The position numbers and the translations under genes are program-made. A DNA stretch of 64,000 nucleotides from Dyadobacter sp. CECT 9275 (GTDB lineage Bacteria; Bacteroidota; Bacteroidia; Cytophagales; Spirosomataceae). The DNA is taken from assembly GCF_907164905.1 (NCBI RefSeq), contig NZ_CAJRAF010000002.1:4178001-4242000 (forward strand), read 5' to 3'. This document shows positions 40,287 through 48,538 of this stretch, in pieces (within the stretch, counting starts at the first letter, position 1; each line of letters opens with the position of its first letter). The notes under the pieces are model-generated. The model had not been told where the DNA came from, did not search any database, and saw only the letters and a list, made by a program, of their open reading frames with translations.

Positions 40287-42383
40287 TTACTTCCGGAATG
40301 CAGCCTTCCCGCTGTCCAGGAATGCCCCAAACTTAACCGGATCAAGGTCATAGTTTTTAGGCGCAACCAGAAGTTTCCCGTCTCCATCGACCAGGCAATA
40401 ATGGGGCTGAGCATTATTGTTATACTTCACAATCTGGAGGTCCGCATTTTGTGCACCTATGGTCTTTTTTACTTTCTGATCGTAGGTTGAAGTATACCAT
40501 TCTGCTTCGGGCAGTTCGCTTTTATCATCTACGTAAAGCGCCACAATTACAAAATCGTTCCGTAGTCTTTGTAACACAGCGGGATCGGACCAGACCCTTT
40601 CTTCCATTTCCCTGCAATTGACACAACCATGGCCTGTAAAATCAATAAAAACAGGTTTGTTCACTGTCCGGGAATAGGCCAAAGCTTCTTGGTAGTCGAA
40701 AAAACCATCCAGATCGTGAGGCAGGTGGAATAAATTCGTATACTTTTTGGTCACTCCGGGTGATGTGACCATAGTACCTGACCCTCGTTTGGTGAGATCA
40801 AAATCAATGGTGGAGCGGGGCGGAAGATAACCTGCAAGTGCCTTCAGTGGTGCTCCCCACATACCGGGAATCATGTAGATGACAAATGTAAAAGTGATGA
40901 TGGAAAGCAGGATCCGTGGAACGCTTACTTTTTCTACCACGGAGTCATGAGGGGTGCGGATTTTGCCTAAAAGATAAAAACCCAGCATTCCGAAAATGAC
41001 GATCCAGAATGCCAGATATATCTCGCGATCGAGCAGTCGCCAGTGATAGACCTGATCCGCAATACTGAAAAATTTAAGGGCCAGCGCAAGTTCCAGAAAT
41101 CCCAGTACCACCTTCACCGTATTGAGCCAGCCGCCAGATTTGGGCAGTGATTTGAGCCACTGGGGAAACAGGGCAAACAAGGTAAAAGGAATGGCAAACG
41201 CAGACGAAAAGGCAGCCATCCCCACGATCGGCTTCACTACTTCGCCACCAGCGGATGCTACCAACAGGCTGCCTACGATCGGCCCGGTGCAGGAAAAGGA
41301 GACCAGTACTAAAGTAAAGGCCATGAAAAACACGCCAACATACCCGCCCTGGTCTGCTTTCTGATCCATTTTATTCACAAAACCACTGGGCAGTACAATC
41401 TCGAACAACCCTAAAAAGGAAAGTGCAAAAACAAAAAATATGGCAAAAAACAACAAATTGGGAAGCCAATGCGTACTGAGAAAGTTGGCAAATGCCGGTC
41501 CGTTGATTCGTGACACCACGGTACCTATTAAAGTATAAATCAGTATGATGGATATGCCATATACGAAGGCCTTGATTTTCCCGCTCTCCTGATTTGTAAA
41601 AAAACTTACCGTCATCGGGATGATCGGGAAGACGCAGGGAGTCAGCAAAGCCACCAGGCCCGAAAAAAATGCAGCCAGCGCAAATCCCCACAAGGAGCTT
41701 CCTGCGCCGGCATTGTCGTTTTCGGGAGTGACCGTAACCTGAGCGGTGACAGACGCTTTTGACACCGCTGTATCTTTCACAGCCAGCTGTCTGGGCAAAA
41801 CAGTATCTTTTTCAGATTTTACTTCTGATTTTGCCAGCTTGTTATCCGTGGCCGCAGCAACGGTTTCGTTTACAGGTTGTCCGGTAGCACCCGGTGCGGA
41901 GGCAACCACTTTTAATCCCGTAAACTCGAAATCGTTGTTTCCCAGAATACATAAGCCCGTAATGTGGCTGCAGGTCTGGTATTCCGAGCTTCCTTTGATA
42001 ACAGGATTGTTACTTAATATTTTTACGGTTTGCTTAAAAACGCCTTTTCCTTCAAAGTACTTTACATTACCATTCCAGATTTCTTCAAATTTGGTTTTGG
42101 GTCCCTGAGGTTTCAGTTTTCCGATGGTTTCAAAAGTGCTGTTCTTTTCTAGTTTAAAAGTAGTCAGGATAGGTCCCAGGTCAGGATCAAAATCGGAAGA
42201 ATACAGATACCAGTCCTTATCAATCGTTGCCGTGAAAATCAGATCCACTGTTTCACCCTTTTTTACTTCACTTTTAGAGAAGGTATAGGTCCATTGCGCT
42301 TTGGGTTTCTGTATCTGAGCAAAAAGGGATATGTGGCTCAGGGCGAGTAAAATAGCGAATGATAAAATTGGGATACGTTTCAT
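40287..42383 (-). CDS. dsbD: Thiol:disulfide interchange protein DsbD
   Basis: 698 residues in three parts: a periplasmic N-terminal domain after a signal peptide (about 1-200), eight membrane segments (about 230-545), and a C-terminal thioredoxin-like domain with CVNC near residue 585. The membrane part has Pro-rich CVFPIIPMTVSFF and SCTGPIVGSLL, which hold the membrane Cys pair. DsbD moves electrons from cytoplasmic thioredoxin to the periplasm. It is longer than usual because of a Thr/Val/Lys-rich linker near residues 165-225. Confidence 0.92.
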   Translation of the reverse strand: MKRIPILSFAILLALSHISLFAQIQKPKAQWTYTFSKSEVKKGETVDLIFTATIDKDWYLYSSDFDPDLGPILTTFKLEKNSTFETIGKLKPQGPKTKFEEIWNGNVKYFEGKGVFKQTVKILSNNPVIKGSSEYQTCSHITGLCILGNNDFEFTGLKVVASAPGATGQPVNETVAAATDNKLAKSEVKSEKDTVLPRQLAVKDTAVSKASVTAQVTVTPENDNAGAGSSLWGFALAAFFSGLVALLTPCVFPIIPMTVSFFTNQESGKIKAFVYGISIILIYTLIGTVVSRINGPAFANFLSTHWLPNLLFFAIFFVFALSFLGLFEIVLPSGFVNKMDQKADQGGYVGVFFMAFTLVLVSFSCTGPIVGSLLVASAGGEVVKPIVGMAAFSSAFAIPFTLFALFPQWLKSLPKSGGWLNTVKVVLGFLELALALKFFSIADQVYHWRLLDREIYLAFWIVIFGMLGFYLLGKIRTPHDSVVEKVSVPRILLSIITFTFVIYMIPGMWGAPLKALAGYLPPRSTIDFDLTKRGSGTMVTSPGVTKKYTNLFHLPHDLDGFFDYQEALAYSRTVNKPVFIDFTGHGCVNCREMEERVWSDPAVLQRLRNDFVIVALYVDDKSELPEAEWYTSTYDQKVKKTIGAQNADLQIVKYNNNAQPHYCLVDGDGKLLVAPKNYDLDPVKFGAFLDSGKAAFRK

Positions 42384-42588
42384 TATTTCGGGAAATATTA
42401 GCTTATACCGGGCCTTGGAAGGTCAACACAAGTTATTTGTTGAGCCACCAGGATTTACATTACTTGTATGTCAACGTAATTTTGTCAAAAAAATTCATGA
42501 TTTAAAATTATGCTTCTTCCAGCAGAATCAAAGCGGGGCGGGGAGCTTTACCTATCTCCCAATGATGAATAGAAATATGGTTTTATAT

Positions 42589-42596
42589 TACCTTTG
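42589..42596 (+). promoter_or_regulatory. -7 element for argB
   Basis: TACCTTTG matches TAnnTTTG exactly, 35 bases before the argB ATG. The -33 box is weak. Confidence 0.45.
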
Positions 42597-42631
42597 TTAT
42601 TTGTGACTAAAAGTAAAAGAGAAACCGTCTG

Positions 42632-43417
42632 ATGGCTGAAGCGCTGTATATTATCAAAATAGGAGGCAATGTAATTGATAACCCTGAGGCCTGTTCAAGG
42701 TTTCTGAGTGAATTTTCAAAGATACCTGGACCTAAAATCCTGGTTCATGGAGGCGGGAAAATTGCCACGCAGATAGCGGCCAGGCTTCAGATCGAAACGC
42801 AGATGGTTGAAGGGCGCCGGATTACTGACAAGCCTATGCTGGATGTTGTGACCATGGTGTATGGTGGGCTCGTCAACAAAACTCTGGTGGCCCAGCTGCA
42901 GGTATCCGGCTGTAATGCCATCGGGCTCACCGGGGCCGACGGCGGGATAATCAGATCCGTTAAAAGGCCTGTCAAAACTGTTGATTATGGGTTTGTGGGA
43001 GATATAGAAGCGGTGAATGCCAGCCAGATAAATGCACTTCTGGAAAGTAATTTAGTTCCCGTAATAGCCCCTCTGACCTACGATAAAGCAGGTACCTTGC
43101 TCAATACCAATGCGGATACGATGGCTTCGGCTACGGCCATCGCGATGGCTTCTTTTTATACGGCCAACCTTATTTATTGCTTTGAAAAAAAAGGAGTACT
43201 CTCTGATCCTGACAATGATGATGCGGTTATACCTTCCTTGAGTCCGGTATCATATCTTGAGCACAAAGAAAAAGGAGTTATCAATAAAGGGATGATCCCA
43301 AAGCTCGATAACGCTTTTGCAGCTTTACAGGCCGGTGTGGGCAAGGTGACCATTTGCCATGCCGATGATTTGCTGAAGGCCATTGGAGAACAGGCAGGAA
43401 CTACCATTACGCTGTAA
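42632..43417 (+). CDS. argB: Acetylglutamate kinase
   Basis: 261 residues of the amino acid kinase fold: YIIKIGGNVIDN at the start, PGPKILVHGGGK, RRITDKPMLDVV, and TNADTMASATAIAMA late in the chain. It phosphorylates N-acetylglutamate (or possibly N-succinylglutamate, as in some Bacteroidetes) in arginine synthesis. It is not adjacent to other arg genes here; argH lies about 5 kb away. Confidence 0.94.
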   Translation: MAEALYIIKIGGNVIDNPEACSRFLSEFSKIPGPKILVHGGGKIATQIAARLQIETQMVEGRRITDKPMLDVVTMVYGGLVNKTLVAQLQVSGCNAIGLTGADGGIIRSVKRPVKTVDYGFVGDIEAVNASQINALLESNLVPVIAPLTYDKAGTLLNTNADTMASATAIAMASFYTANLIYCFEKKGVLSDPDNDDAVIPSLSPVSYLEHKEKGVINKGMIPKLDNAFAALQAGVGKVTICHADDLLKAIGEQAGTTITL

Positions 43418-44143
43418 TTTTTAGAAACAATCGGTAAATAAACCGCTTATATTTAGGATATTAGTCTGTATTGTAATGGTTTTATCAAACTTTTCGGGGA
43501 TGTTAAATACCATCCGAAGGTTTTGTCAGTTCTATAGGTAATAGTTTTTTTGATTTAGTTAATAACAAAAAGAGACAGACTGGTTGGTTTGTCTCTTTTT
43601 TATGACAGCACCTGCCGAAAGTAACAGGCTGATGTTAATATATGATGCTGGAGGTATCCCCATAAACATGCTTTTTTGTAGAACTAGAAATTTTTCTAGC
43701 TCAAAATCCATTTTCCACTACGTATGAAGTTAATTGATACCCTTAGCTTTGAAACTTAAATTTTTAGGCTGAACCATTGACAATCAAAGCTGTGTGAAAA
43801 ACTAAATTGTGCCTGACACCGTCCTATGCACACTATCCCTGTTTCAGTAATTTTGATGGATCACTTCATCTGATTTGCGTTCTATACACACGTTCAGGGC
43901 ACAATTTGATTTTTTTTTACGCTGGTATTACCAGGCTTTTTTGTCAGTTCTCCGATACTTTAACCATTAGGATATGGGCTGCCCCTTTAAGGACGCAGTC
44001 GGACGATAAAAAATTTACTTCAGAATTACAACCGGCAGAAATGCCACCTACCTGTAGGCCCTAGGGTTATGGGGATTATGGTTGTTATGCGGTACCGGGT
44101 AAAGTGCCGGATGAGAAATCCTCCTGTTAGATGATATAAATCC
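43418..44143 (+). other. 726-base intergenic region between argB and the response regulator gene
   Basis: No convincing gene is seen. It holds a terminator-like hairpin at 43567-43600 and a short AT-rich inverted repeat (CTAGAAA/TTTCTAG) at 43684-43699. The rest may be a long leader for the regulator. An 85-codon frame at 43807-44064 has no features of a real protein. Confidence 0.5.
43567..43600. terminator. Terminator-like hairpin downstream of argB
   Basis: AAAAAGAGAC (43567-43576) and GTCTCTTTTT (43591-43600) are perfect complements, with the stem extending inward to a small GGTT loop. T tracts at both ends make it usable in either direction. Confidence 0.75.
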
Positions 44144-44773
44144 ATGAAAAAATTATTGCTCTTCGTTTGTAATGACTTCTACCGCATTGGAATGGTGGTT
44201 TCGGTCAGAGAATTTGATCCCGAAGCGGACTTTCATTATGCCGAAAGCCTCGAAGATTCTCTGAATGCCTTAAAAGAGGTTGATTTCGATATACTGATAG
44301 CGGATTTACGCCTATCCGATCCCGCCAGCCTGGCCTACATCGGTATGATTCAGTCGGTCCGGCCGTCCATCAAAATTATGGTTTTGGGAGAAGAAAATGA
44401 AAAAGTATGGGCACTGCCGTTCTATAAAAATGGGGTCCATGCGATATGTCTGAAATCCATGCGAAAGCAAGAGTTTTATATGGCGCTGCAGGCGGTTTCC
44501 AACGGAAAAAAATATATGTTCGAAGGCCTTACAGACTTTTTACTGGAAGGGTTGGTGGAGCACAATCTGATGAATCTGCTGTCAAAACGGGAGACCGAAG
44601 TACTTGATTACCTGGTCAAGGGATTTAGAACTGCCGAAATTGCGGCACATCTCGCACTGAGGCCCTCCACCATCAGTACCGTTAAAGCCAATGTTTACCA
44701 TAAAATGCAGGTCACCAATCTGATAGACCTGATCTCAAAGGTGAAGTTCAATCCTAAATATGCGGAATTCTGA
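44144..44773 (+). CDS. Orphan LuxR/NarL-type response regulator
   Basis: 209 residues. A receiver domain has the phospho-acceptor candidate Asp54 (FDILIADLRL), but the acidic pocket is reduced: FVCNDFYR has only one acidic residue where most have two. The C-terminal HTH shows SKRETEVLDYLVKG and STISTVKANVYHKM. It would dimerise and bind promoters. No histidine kinase lies nearby, so it is an orphan; phosphorylation could be altered by the weak pocket. Confidence 0.87.
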   Translation: MKKLLLFVCNDFYRIGMVVSVREFDPEADFHYAESLEDSLNALKEVDFDILIADLRLSDPASLAYIGMIQSVRPSIKIMVLGEENEKVWALPFYKNGVHAICLKSMRKQEFYMALQAVSNGKKYMFEGLTDFLLEGLVEHNLMNLLSKRETEVLDYLVKGFRTAEIAAHLALRPSTISTVKANVYHKMQVTNLIDLISKVKFNPKYAEF

Positions 44774-44866
44774 TTGTCCAGGTGAGCAGTGAGGTCCTGG
44801 TACTTCTAGTTGTCGGGAATTAAGTCATTAATTTTTTTGCTGCTTTTGTTACAAAAAAATTCTTAA

Positions 44867-45700
44867 CTATTCGCCCCTTCCCAGCCAGAGGATTGCATTG
44901 GTGATCAGCTTATTTTGTTCCTCATTTTCAAAAGTGAATGATAGTTCCCTGTTGGTTTTGTTTTCGTAATCAATATCATTATGCCCCATATTGAAGTATA
45001 CCATCCGGTATTTCTGATTACTCCAAACCACGGGATAATAACCACTGTGCCAGATTTCATGCGCTTTCGGTCCGGTACCGAGCGGGAAGCTGGAGGGGTC
45101 TATGGAGAGTAAAATATTAATATCCGGGTTGGCCTTCAGGTCCTTTTCCCACCGGTACCATTCATTCGGAGATGCTTTGATGGTAGCGGGTAAATTCTTG
45201 GTTATCGGGCTGCTGCGGTCTTCCACACGCAGAATAGCTGAAGTTGGCCGCCAGGTATTACTGCCATACTGCCCCGATCCCAGAAAATCATGATGGTACC
45301 AGTCCCAGTTTTGCGGATATGCTGAGGGAGTAAGTGCAAAAGCGGCAAAGTGGAAACCCATCCACCCACCGCCATTTTCCATATATTTCTGAAATGCAGC
45401 CCTTTGCTCGGGTTTTTCGGGGCGTGTATCCAGGAAAAGAACCACCTGGTACCTGGAGAGAAATTCCGGATTGAGGTTATCCCAGTTGCTGGTTGAGTCG
45501 TAGGTGAAATGGTTGCTGGCAGCAAGTTTGGGAAACCATTTATGTGCTTCACCCACAAAGCTTATATGCGCTTTGTCGTTCTTGCCGGTAAAGAATGCGA
45601 TAACCTTAAAGGTTTTATGGTCCTGGGCAACGATTTTCGGGTAAGTAAAAAGCAGGCCCAGTACGGCGCATAGCAACCCTTTTCTACTAAATGAGAGCAT
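44867..45700 (-). CDS. ThuA domain protein, secreted
   Basis: About 277 residues from ATG 45700; an earlier ATG at 45736 is possible. A signal peptide precedes a ThuA (class I glutamine amidotransferase-like) domain: VIAFFTGKNDKAHISFVGEAH at the start, then MENGGGWMGFHFAAF and YYPVVWSNQKYRMVYFNMGHND. The family is linked with trehalose and other sugar use, but its activity is not firmly known. It is single, downstream of the decayed T9SS gene. Confidence 0.85.
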   Translation of the reverse strand: MLSFSRKGLLCAVLGLLFTYPKIVAQDHKTFKVIAFFTGKNDKAHISFVGEAHKWFPKLAASNHFTYDSTSNWDNLNPEFLSRYQVVLFLDTRPEKPEQRAAFQKYMENGGGWMGFHFAAFALTPSAYPQNWDWYHHDFLGSGQYGSNTWRPTSAILRVEDRSSPITKNLPATIKASPNEWYRWEKDLKANPDINILLSIDPSSFPLGTGPKAHEIWHSGYYPVVWSNQKYRMVYFNMGHNDIDYENKTNRELSFTFENEEQNKLITNAILWLGRGE

Positions 45701-45781
45701 GTTACAAGTAAATTCAGAAGTGACAGATTTCTTCAAAATAACTCATAAATAGTATACGATTTAGTATCTGGTTTATTTTTG

Positions 45782-46135
45782 TTATTGTACCACCAGGATC
45801 TTCTGGCTGATGCTTTTTTCGGATGAGGTTAAGCGCACGATATACATTCCGGAATTCAGCTGGTGTACGGGCATATCAATCGTTCCGGAGCGGCCCGAAA
45901 TATCCGTTTTCAATTATATTGTTCCGCGACTGTCCAGTACTTCCAACTGATAATAGGGTTCCTTAACTGTTACATTCATATTCCCGGTGTACGGCATGGA
46001 GAAAACGATAGGCTGATCCGGCGGGTGAAACAGAAGCTGTTACGGTTCCTACCTTTTCAAAGGCGGTTGTCCAATGTAGCAAAGTGCCTTCGGCAATCAC
46101 AGTCCCTTTGAAATCAACGAGTGTAACGATCAATT
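45782..46135 (-). pseudogene. Remnant of a type IX secretion substrate with C-terminal sorting domain
   Basis: The minus strand reads in one frame ...NVTVKEPYYQLEVLDSRGTI, then an in-frame TAA near 45913, then LKTDISGRSGTI, HQLNSGMYIVRLTSSEKS and KILVVQ followed by stop. This is the typical type A T9SS sorting domain with its MYIVRL strand and KILVVQ end. Just upstream another frame holds VTLVDFKGTVIAEGTLLHWTTAFEK, the domain that commonly precedes it, so a frameshift and probably a deletion lie near 46020-46055. The 5' part of the gene is gone. Confidence 0.72.
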
Positions 46136-46158
46136 CGCCTTCTTCTTCAATCAGGATG

Positions 46159-46309
46159 AAAAGAGGCTGTATCAAAATGAAAATCAGCCAAATATAGTTC
46201 TGCAAATTACTGAGCTAGTTGCTCTGGCTCCGAACGGAACTGAATCAAACAAAAAGAGGCTGTCGTGGAATAAAATTTTTCGAAATTTCATTCTGAGACA
46301 GCCTCTTTT
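46159..46309. mobile_element. Possible MITE or insertion-sequence remnant with terminal inverted repeats
   Basis: The left end AAAAGAGGCTGTATCA (from 46159) and the reverse complement of the right end AAAAGAGGCTGTCTCA (from 46309) agree in 23 of the first 26 bases, giving a 151-base element without a coding region. It lies directly beside the broken T9SS gene. Similar ends are known from several DDE transposon families, but no family can be fixed from this alone. Confidence 0.45.
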
Positions 46310-46311
46310 TG
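46250..46311. repeat. 62-base palindromic hairpin, terminator-like
   Basis: CAAAAAGAGGCTGTC (46250-46264) and its complement (46297-46311) make a perfect 15-base stem; inside, GAATAAAATTT and AAATTTCATTC nearly pair around a TTCG loop. It lies just after the purM stop, so it may also end purM transcription. Confidence 0.75.
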
Positions 46312-46328
46312 TATTTATAATCAAGGTG

Positions 46329-47501
46329 TTAGTTATAGAAAAACTCACCATACTCACTTTTTATGGTGAGTTTTTTCAACGGTGATGCTTCGACACGGCC
46401 GATGATCTGTGCGTCAATCCCAAAGGATTTTGAAATTTCAATCACTCTTGCGGCATACTCAGGAGAAAGATATATCTCCAGCCGGTGCCCCATATTAAAA
46501 ACCTTATACATTTCCTGCCAGCTGGTACCACTTTGTTCCTGAATGAGTGCGAACAAAGGAGGAACAGGTAACAGATTGTCTTTAATGATATGCAGATTGT
46601 CCACAAAATGGAGAATTTTGGTCTGTGCGCCGCCGCTGCAGTGGACCATACCATGGATCAATGTCCGCATTTCGTCCAGCAAGGCTTTGGCCACCGGAGC
46701 ATAGGTGCGGGTAGGAGAAAGTATCAGCTTGCCGGCATCCACTGGTGATCCTTCGATGTTATCCGTAAGTGATTTGGTTCCGCTGTATACCAGTTCCGGG
46801 TTTACTTCCGGGTCAAAACTTTCAGGGTATTTTTCAGCCAGGTATTTGCCGAGCACATCGTGGCGGGCTGAGGTAAGCCCGTTGCTGCCCATGCCCCCGT
46901 TGTATTCATTTTCGTAGCTTGCCTGGCCGTAAGATGCAAGCCCCACAATCACATCTCCTGCCTGAATATTTGCATTATCAATTACTTCAGATCTTTTCAT
47001 ACGGGCAATTACCGTACTGTTCACCGTCACCGTTCTGACCAGATCACCCACATCCGCCGTTTCGCCACCTGTACTGTATATTTCCACACCATAACTTCTC
47101 AGCATTTCCAGGACTTCTTCAGCACCGTTAATCACTTCCGCGATTACTTCGCCGGGTATCCGGTTTTTGTTTCTGTCGATGGTGGAGGAGTACAACATGG
47201 GTCCTGTGGCACCAACGCAGAGCAGATCATCGGTATTCATTACGATGGCATCTTGAGCAATACCCTTCCACACCGAGATATCTCCGGTTTCTTTCCAGTA
47301 AAGGTAGGCCAGCGAGGTTTTGGTACCGGCACCGTCAGCATGCATAACGGTACAATATTCAGGATCTCCGGCAAGGATATCAGGTACAATCTTGCAAAAT
47401 GCTTTGGGGAAAATACCCTTGTCAATCTTTTCAATCGCTTTGTGAACGTCTTCCTTTGAAGCTGAAACGCCCCGCTGCAGGTACCTGTCGGTGTTTGTCA
47501 T
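46329..47501 (-). CDS. purM: Phosphoribosylformylglycinamidine cyclo-ligase (AIR synthase)
   Basis: 390 residues of the longer Bacteroidetes type of PurM. It closes the imidazole ring in purine synthesis. Segments: HADGAGTKTSLAYLY, MNTDDLLCVGATGP, STGGETADVGDLVRT (the Gly-rich phosphate loop), then GMVHCSGGAQTKILHF and MGHRLEIY. It has its own -7 promoter and is not next to other pur genes. Confidence 0.93.
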   Translation of the reverse strand: MTNTDRYLQRGVSASKEDVHKAIEKIDKGIFPKAFCKIVPDILAGDPEYCTVMHADGAGTKTSLAYLYWKETGDISVWKGIAQDAIVMNTDDLLCVGATGPMLYSSTIDRNKNRIPGEVIAEVINGAEEVLEMLRSYGVEIYSTGGETADVGDLVRTVTVNSTVIARMKRSEVIDNANIQAGDVIVGLASYGQASYENEYNGGMGSNGLTSARHDVLGKYLAEKYPESFDPEVNPELVYSGTKSLTDNIEGSPVDAGKLILSPTRTYAPVAKALLDEMRTLIHGMVHCSGGAQTKILHFVDNLHIIKDNLLPVPPLFALIQEQSGTSWQEMYKVFNMGHRLEIYLSPEYAARVIEISKSFGIDAQIIGRVEASPLKKLTIKSEYGEFFYN

Positions 47502-47526
47502 ACAATTTATAACCTGTTTAAGGGCA

Positions 47527-47534
47527 CAAAAGTA
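47527..47534 (-). promoter_or_regulatory. -7 element for purM
   Basis: Minus-strand TACTTTTG fits the TAnnTTTG consensus, 26 bases before the purM ATG; the -33 element is poor. Confidence 0.45.
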
Positions 47535-47775
47535 GGAAAAAAGGCGGGGGGAAGGAAGAAAAATCCTGATGGCGGGTTATGTTAAACCATAACTTTCATG
47601 TCTGCCGACTTTCCTGCTGATAATAAGGTGATTGGGTGATTAACTGTAAAATGAAGTGATTTTAAAATAAAATAAATGCAAAAACCTTTTTAACTTTACA
47701 ATTAAGAAGTAAAAAATACTTTGACAATATAATCTCTGTTACTGAGCTTGTATTCTCAATAAACACCTGTCCTTC

Positions 47776-48279
47776 ATGATGATATTCAAGTTAGAACGGT
47801 TCATTTTTACTGCGTTACTAGGCCTGGTGCTAAATATCACAGCACAGGCGCAATCCACCACCAGGGAGTTGGCAGAGGCCGATACCCTCAATACAATAGA
47901 ATCGCTGGTTTCTTTTGCCACGAAACACCTGCATATTCCATACCGGTCTGGCGGAACTTCCAAAAGAGGATTTGATTGTTCGGGTTTTGTAAGATACTGC
48001 TACAATAAGCTGGATATTACGCTGCCTCATTCCAGTTCTGCACAGGCAAATCACGGGGAGAAAATAGAACTTGAACAAGCCCGGCCCGGGGATCTTATTT
48101 TTTTTAAAGGACAAAGCAGCAAGAGTTCCAGGATCGGGCATGTGGGCATTATCACGGAGGTAACCCCATCATACGTGCGTTTTATTCACTCGGCATTCAA
48201 AGGCGGCATTCGTTACGATTTGCTCAGTGCCAGTTACTACCAGAAAAGATTTGTAGCGATCAGGAGGATGATCCAATAA
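47776..48279 (+). CDS. NlpC/P60 (C40) cysteine peptidase
   Basis: 167 residues with a signal peptide (ends near ITAQAQ) and the C40 fold. The catalytic Cys is in RGFDCSGFVRYCY near residue 74, the His in RIGHVGIITE and a third polar residue in RFIHSAF. It cuts peptide crosslinks of the cell wall and acts in the periplasm. No targeting domain such as SH3 or LysM is attached. Confidence 0.9.
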   Translation: MMIFKLERFIFTALLGLVLNITAQAQSTTRELAEADTLNTIESLVSFATKHLHIPYRSGGTSKRGFDCSGFVRYCYNKLDITLPHSSSAQANHGEKIELEQARPGDLIFFKGQSSKSSRIGHVGIITEVTPSYVRFIHSAFKGGIRYDLLSASYYQKRFVAIRRMIQ

Positions 48280-48519
48280 TTGAGACCGCTCCGGTTTGCT
48301 GAACCCACGCGTGTATCCGTTGCTCCGGAAGTGATATGGCGCTTCTATCTTAATCCCTCTCTTTAGTTCCGTTAATGGAAAAACCTGATTAATTTTGCCA
48401 TCAAAAAGAACCTTGCTTTGGTAGTCGCAAGCTTTATCGGGCAGTCCGACACGCAGCGGTTGGTTTTGTTTTATGTACCATCCGGCCTCGACAATCTCCA
48501 AGCGATATTCAGAAGCCAT
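48169..48519 (-). CDS. Doubtful hypothetical gene or gene fragment
   Basis: A 116-codon frame whose first 75 codons lie in the gap between the NlpC and argH genes; the rest overlaps the NlpC gene antisense. The first part (YRLEIVEAGWYIKQNQPLRV) reads like a real protein, but no family is recognised and its start lies only 19 bases from argH on the other strand. It may be a broken gene that has lost its natural end. Confidence 0.3.
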   Translation of the reverse strand: MASEYRLEIVEAGWYIKQNQPLRVGLPDKACDYQSKVLFDGKINQVFPLTELKRGIKIEAPYHFRSNGYTRGFSKPERSQLLDHPPDRYKSFLVVTGTEQIVTNAAFECRVNKTHV

Positions 48520-48538
48520 CTAAAAATCAGGTAATATT

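Noticed and set aside
43922..43942. CTGG/CCAG with following T run in the leader of the response regulator
   Set aside because: Four-base stem is too weak to call a terminator.
43807..44064. 85-codon plus-strand frame
   Set aside because: Composition (Cys, His and Ser rich, no periodic structure) looks like non-coding leader DNA.
47740..47775. TACTTTG-like sequence before the NlpC gene (near 47718)
   Set aside because: Misses one base of the TAnnTTTG pattern and has no -33 partner.
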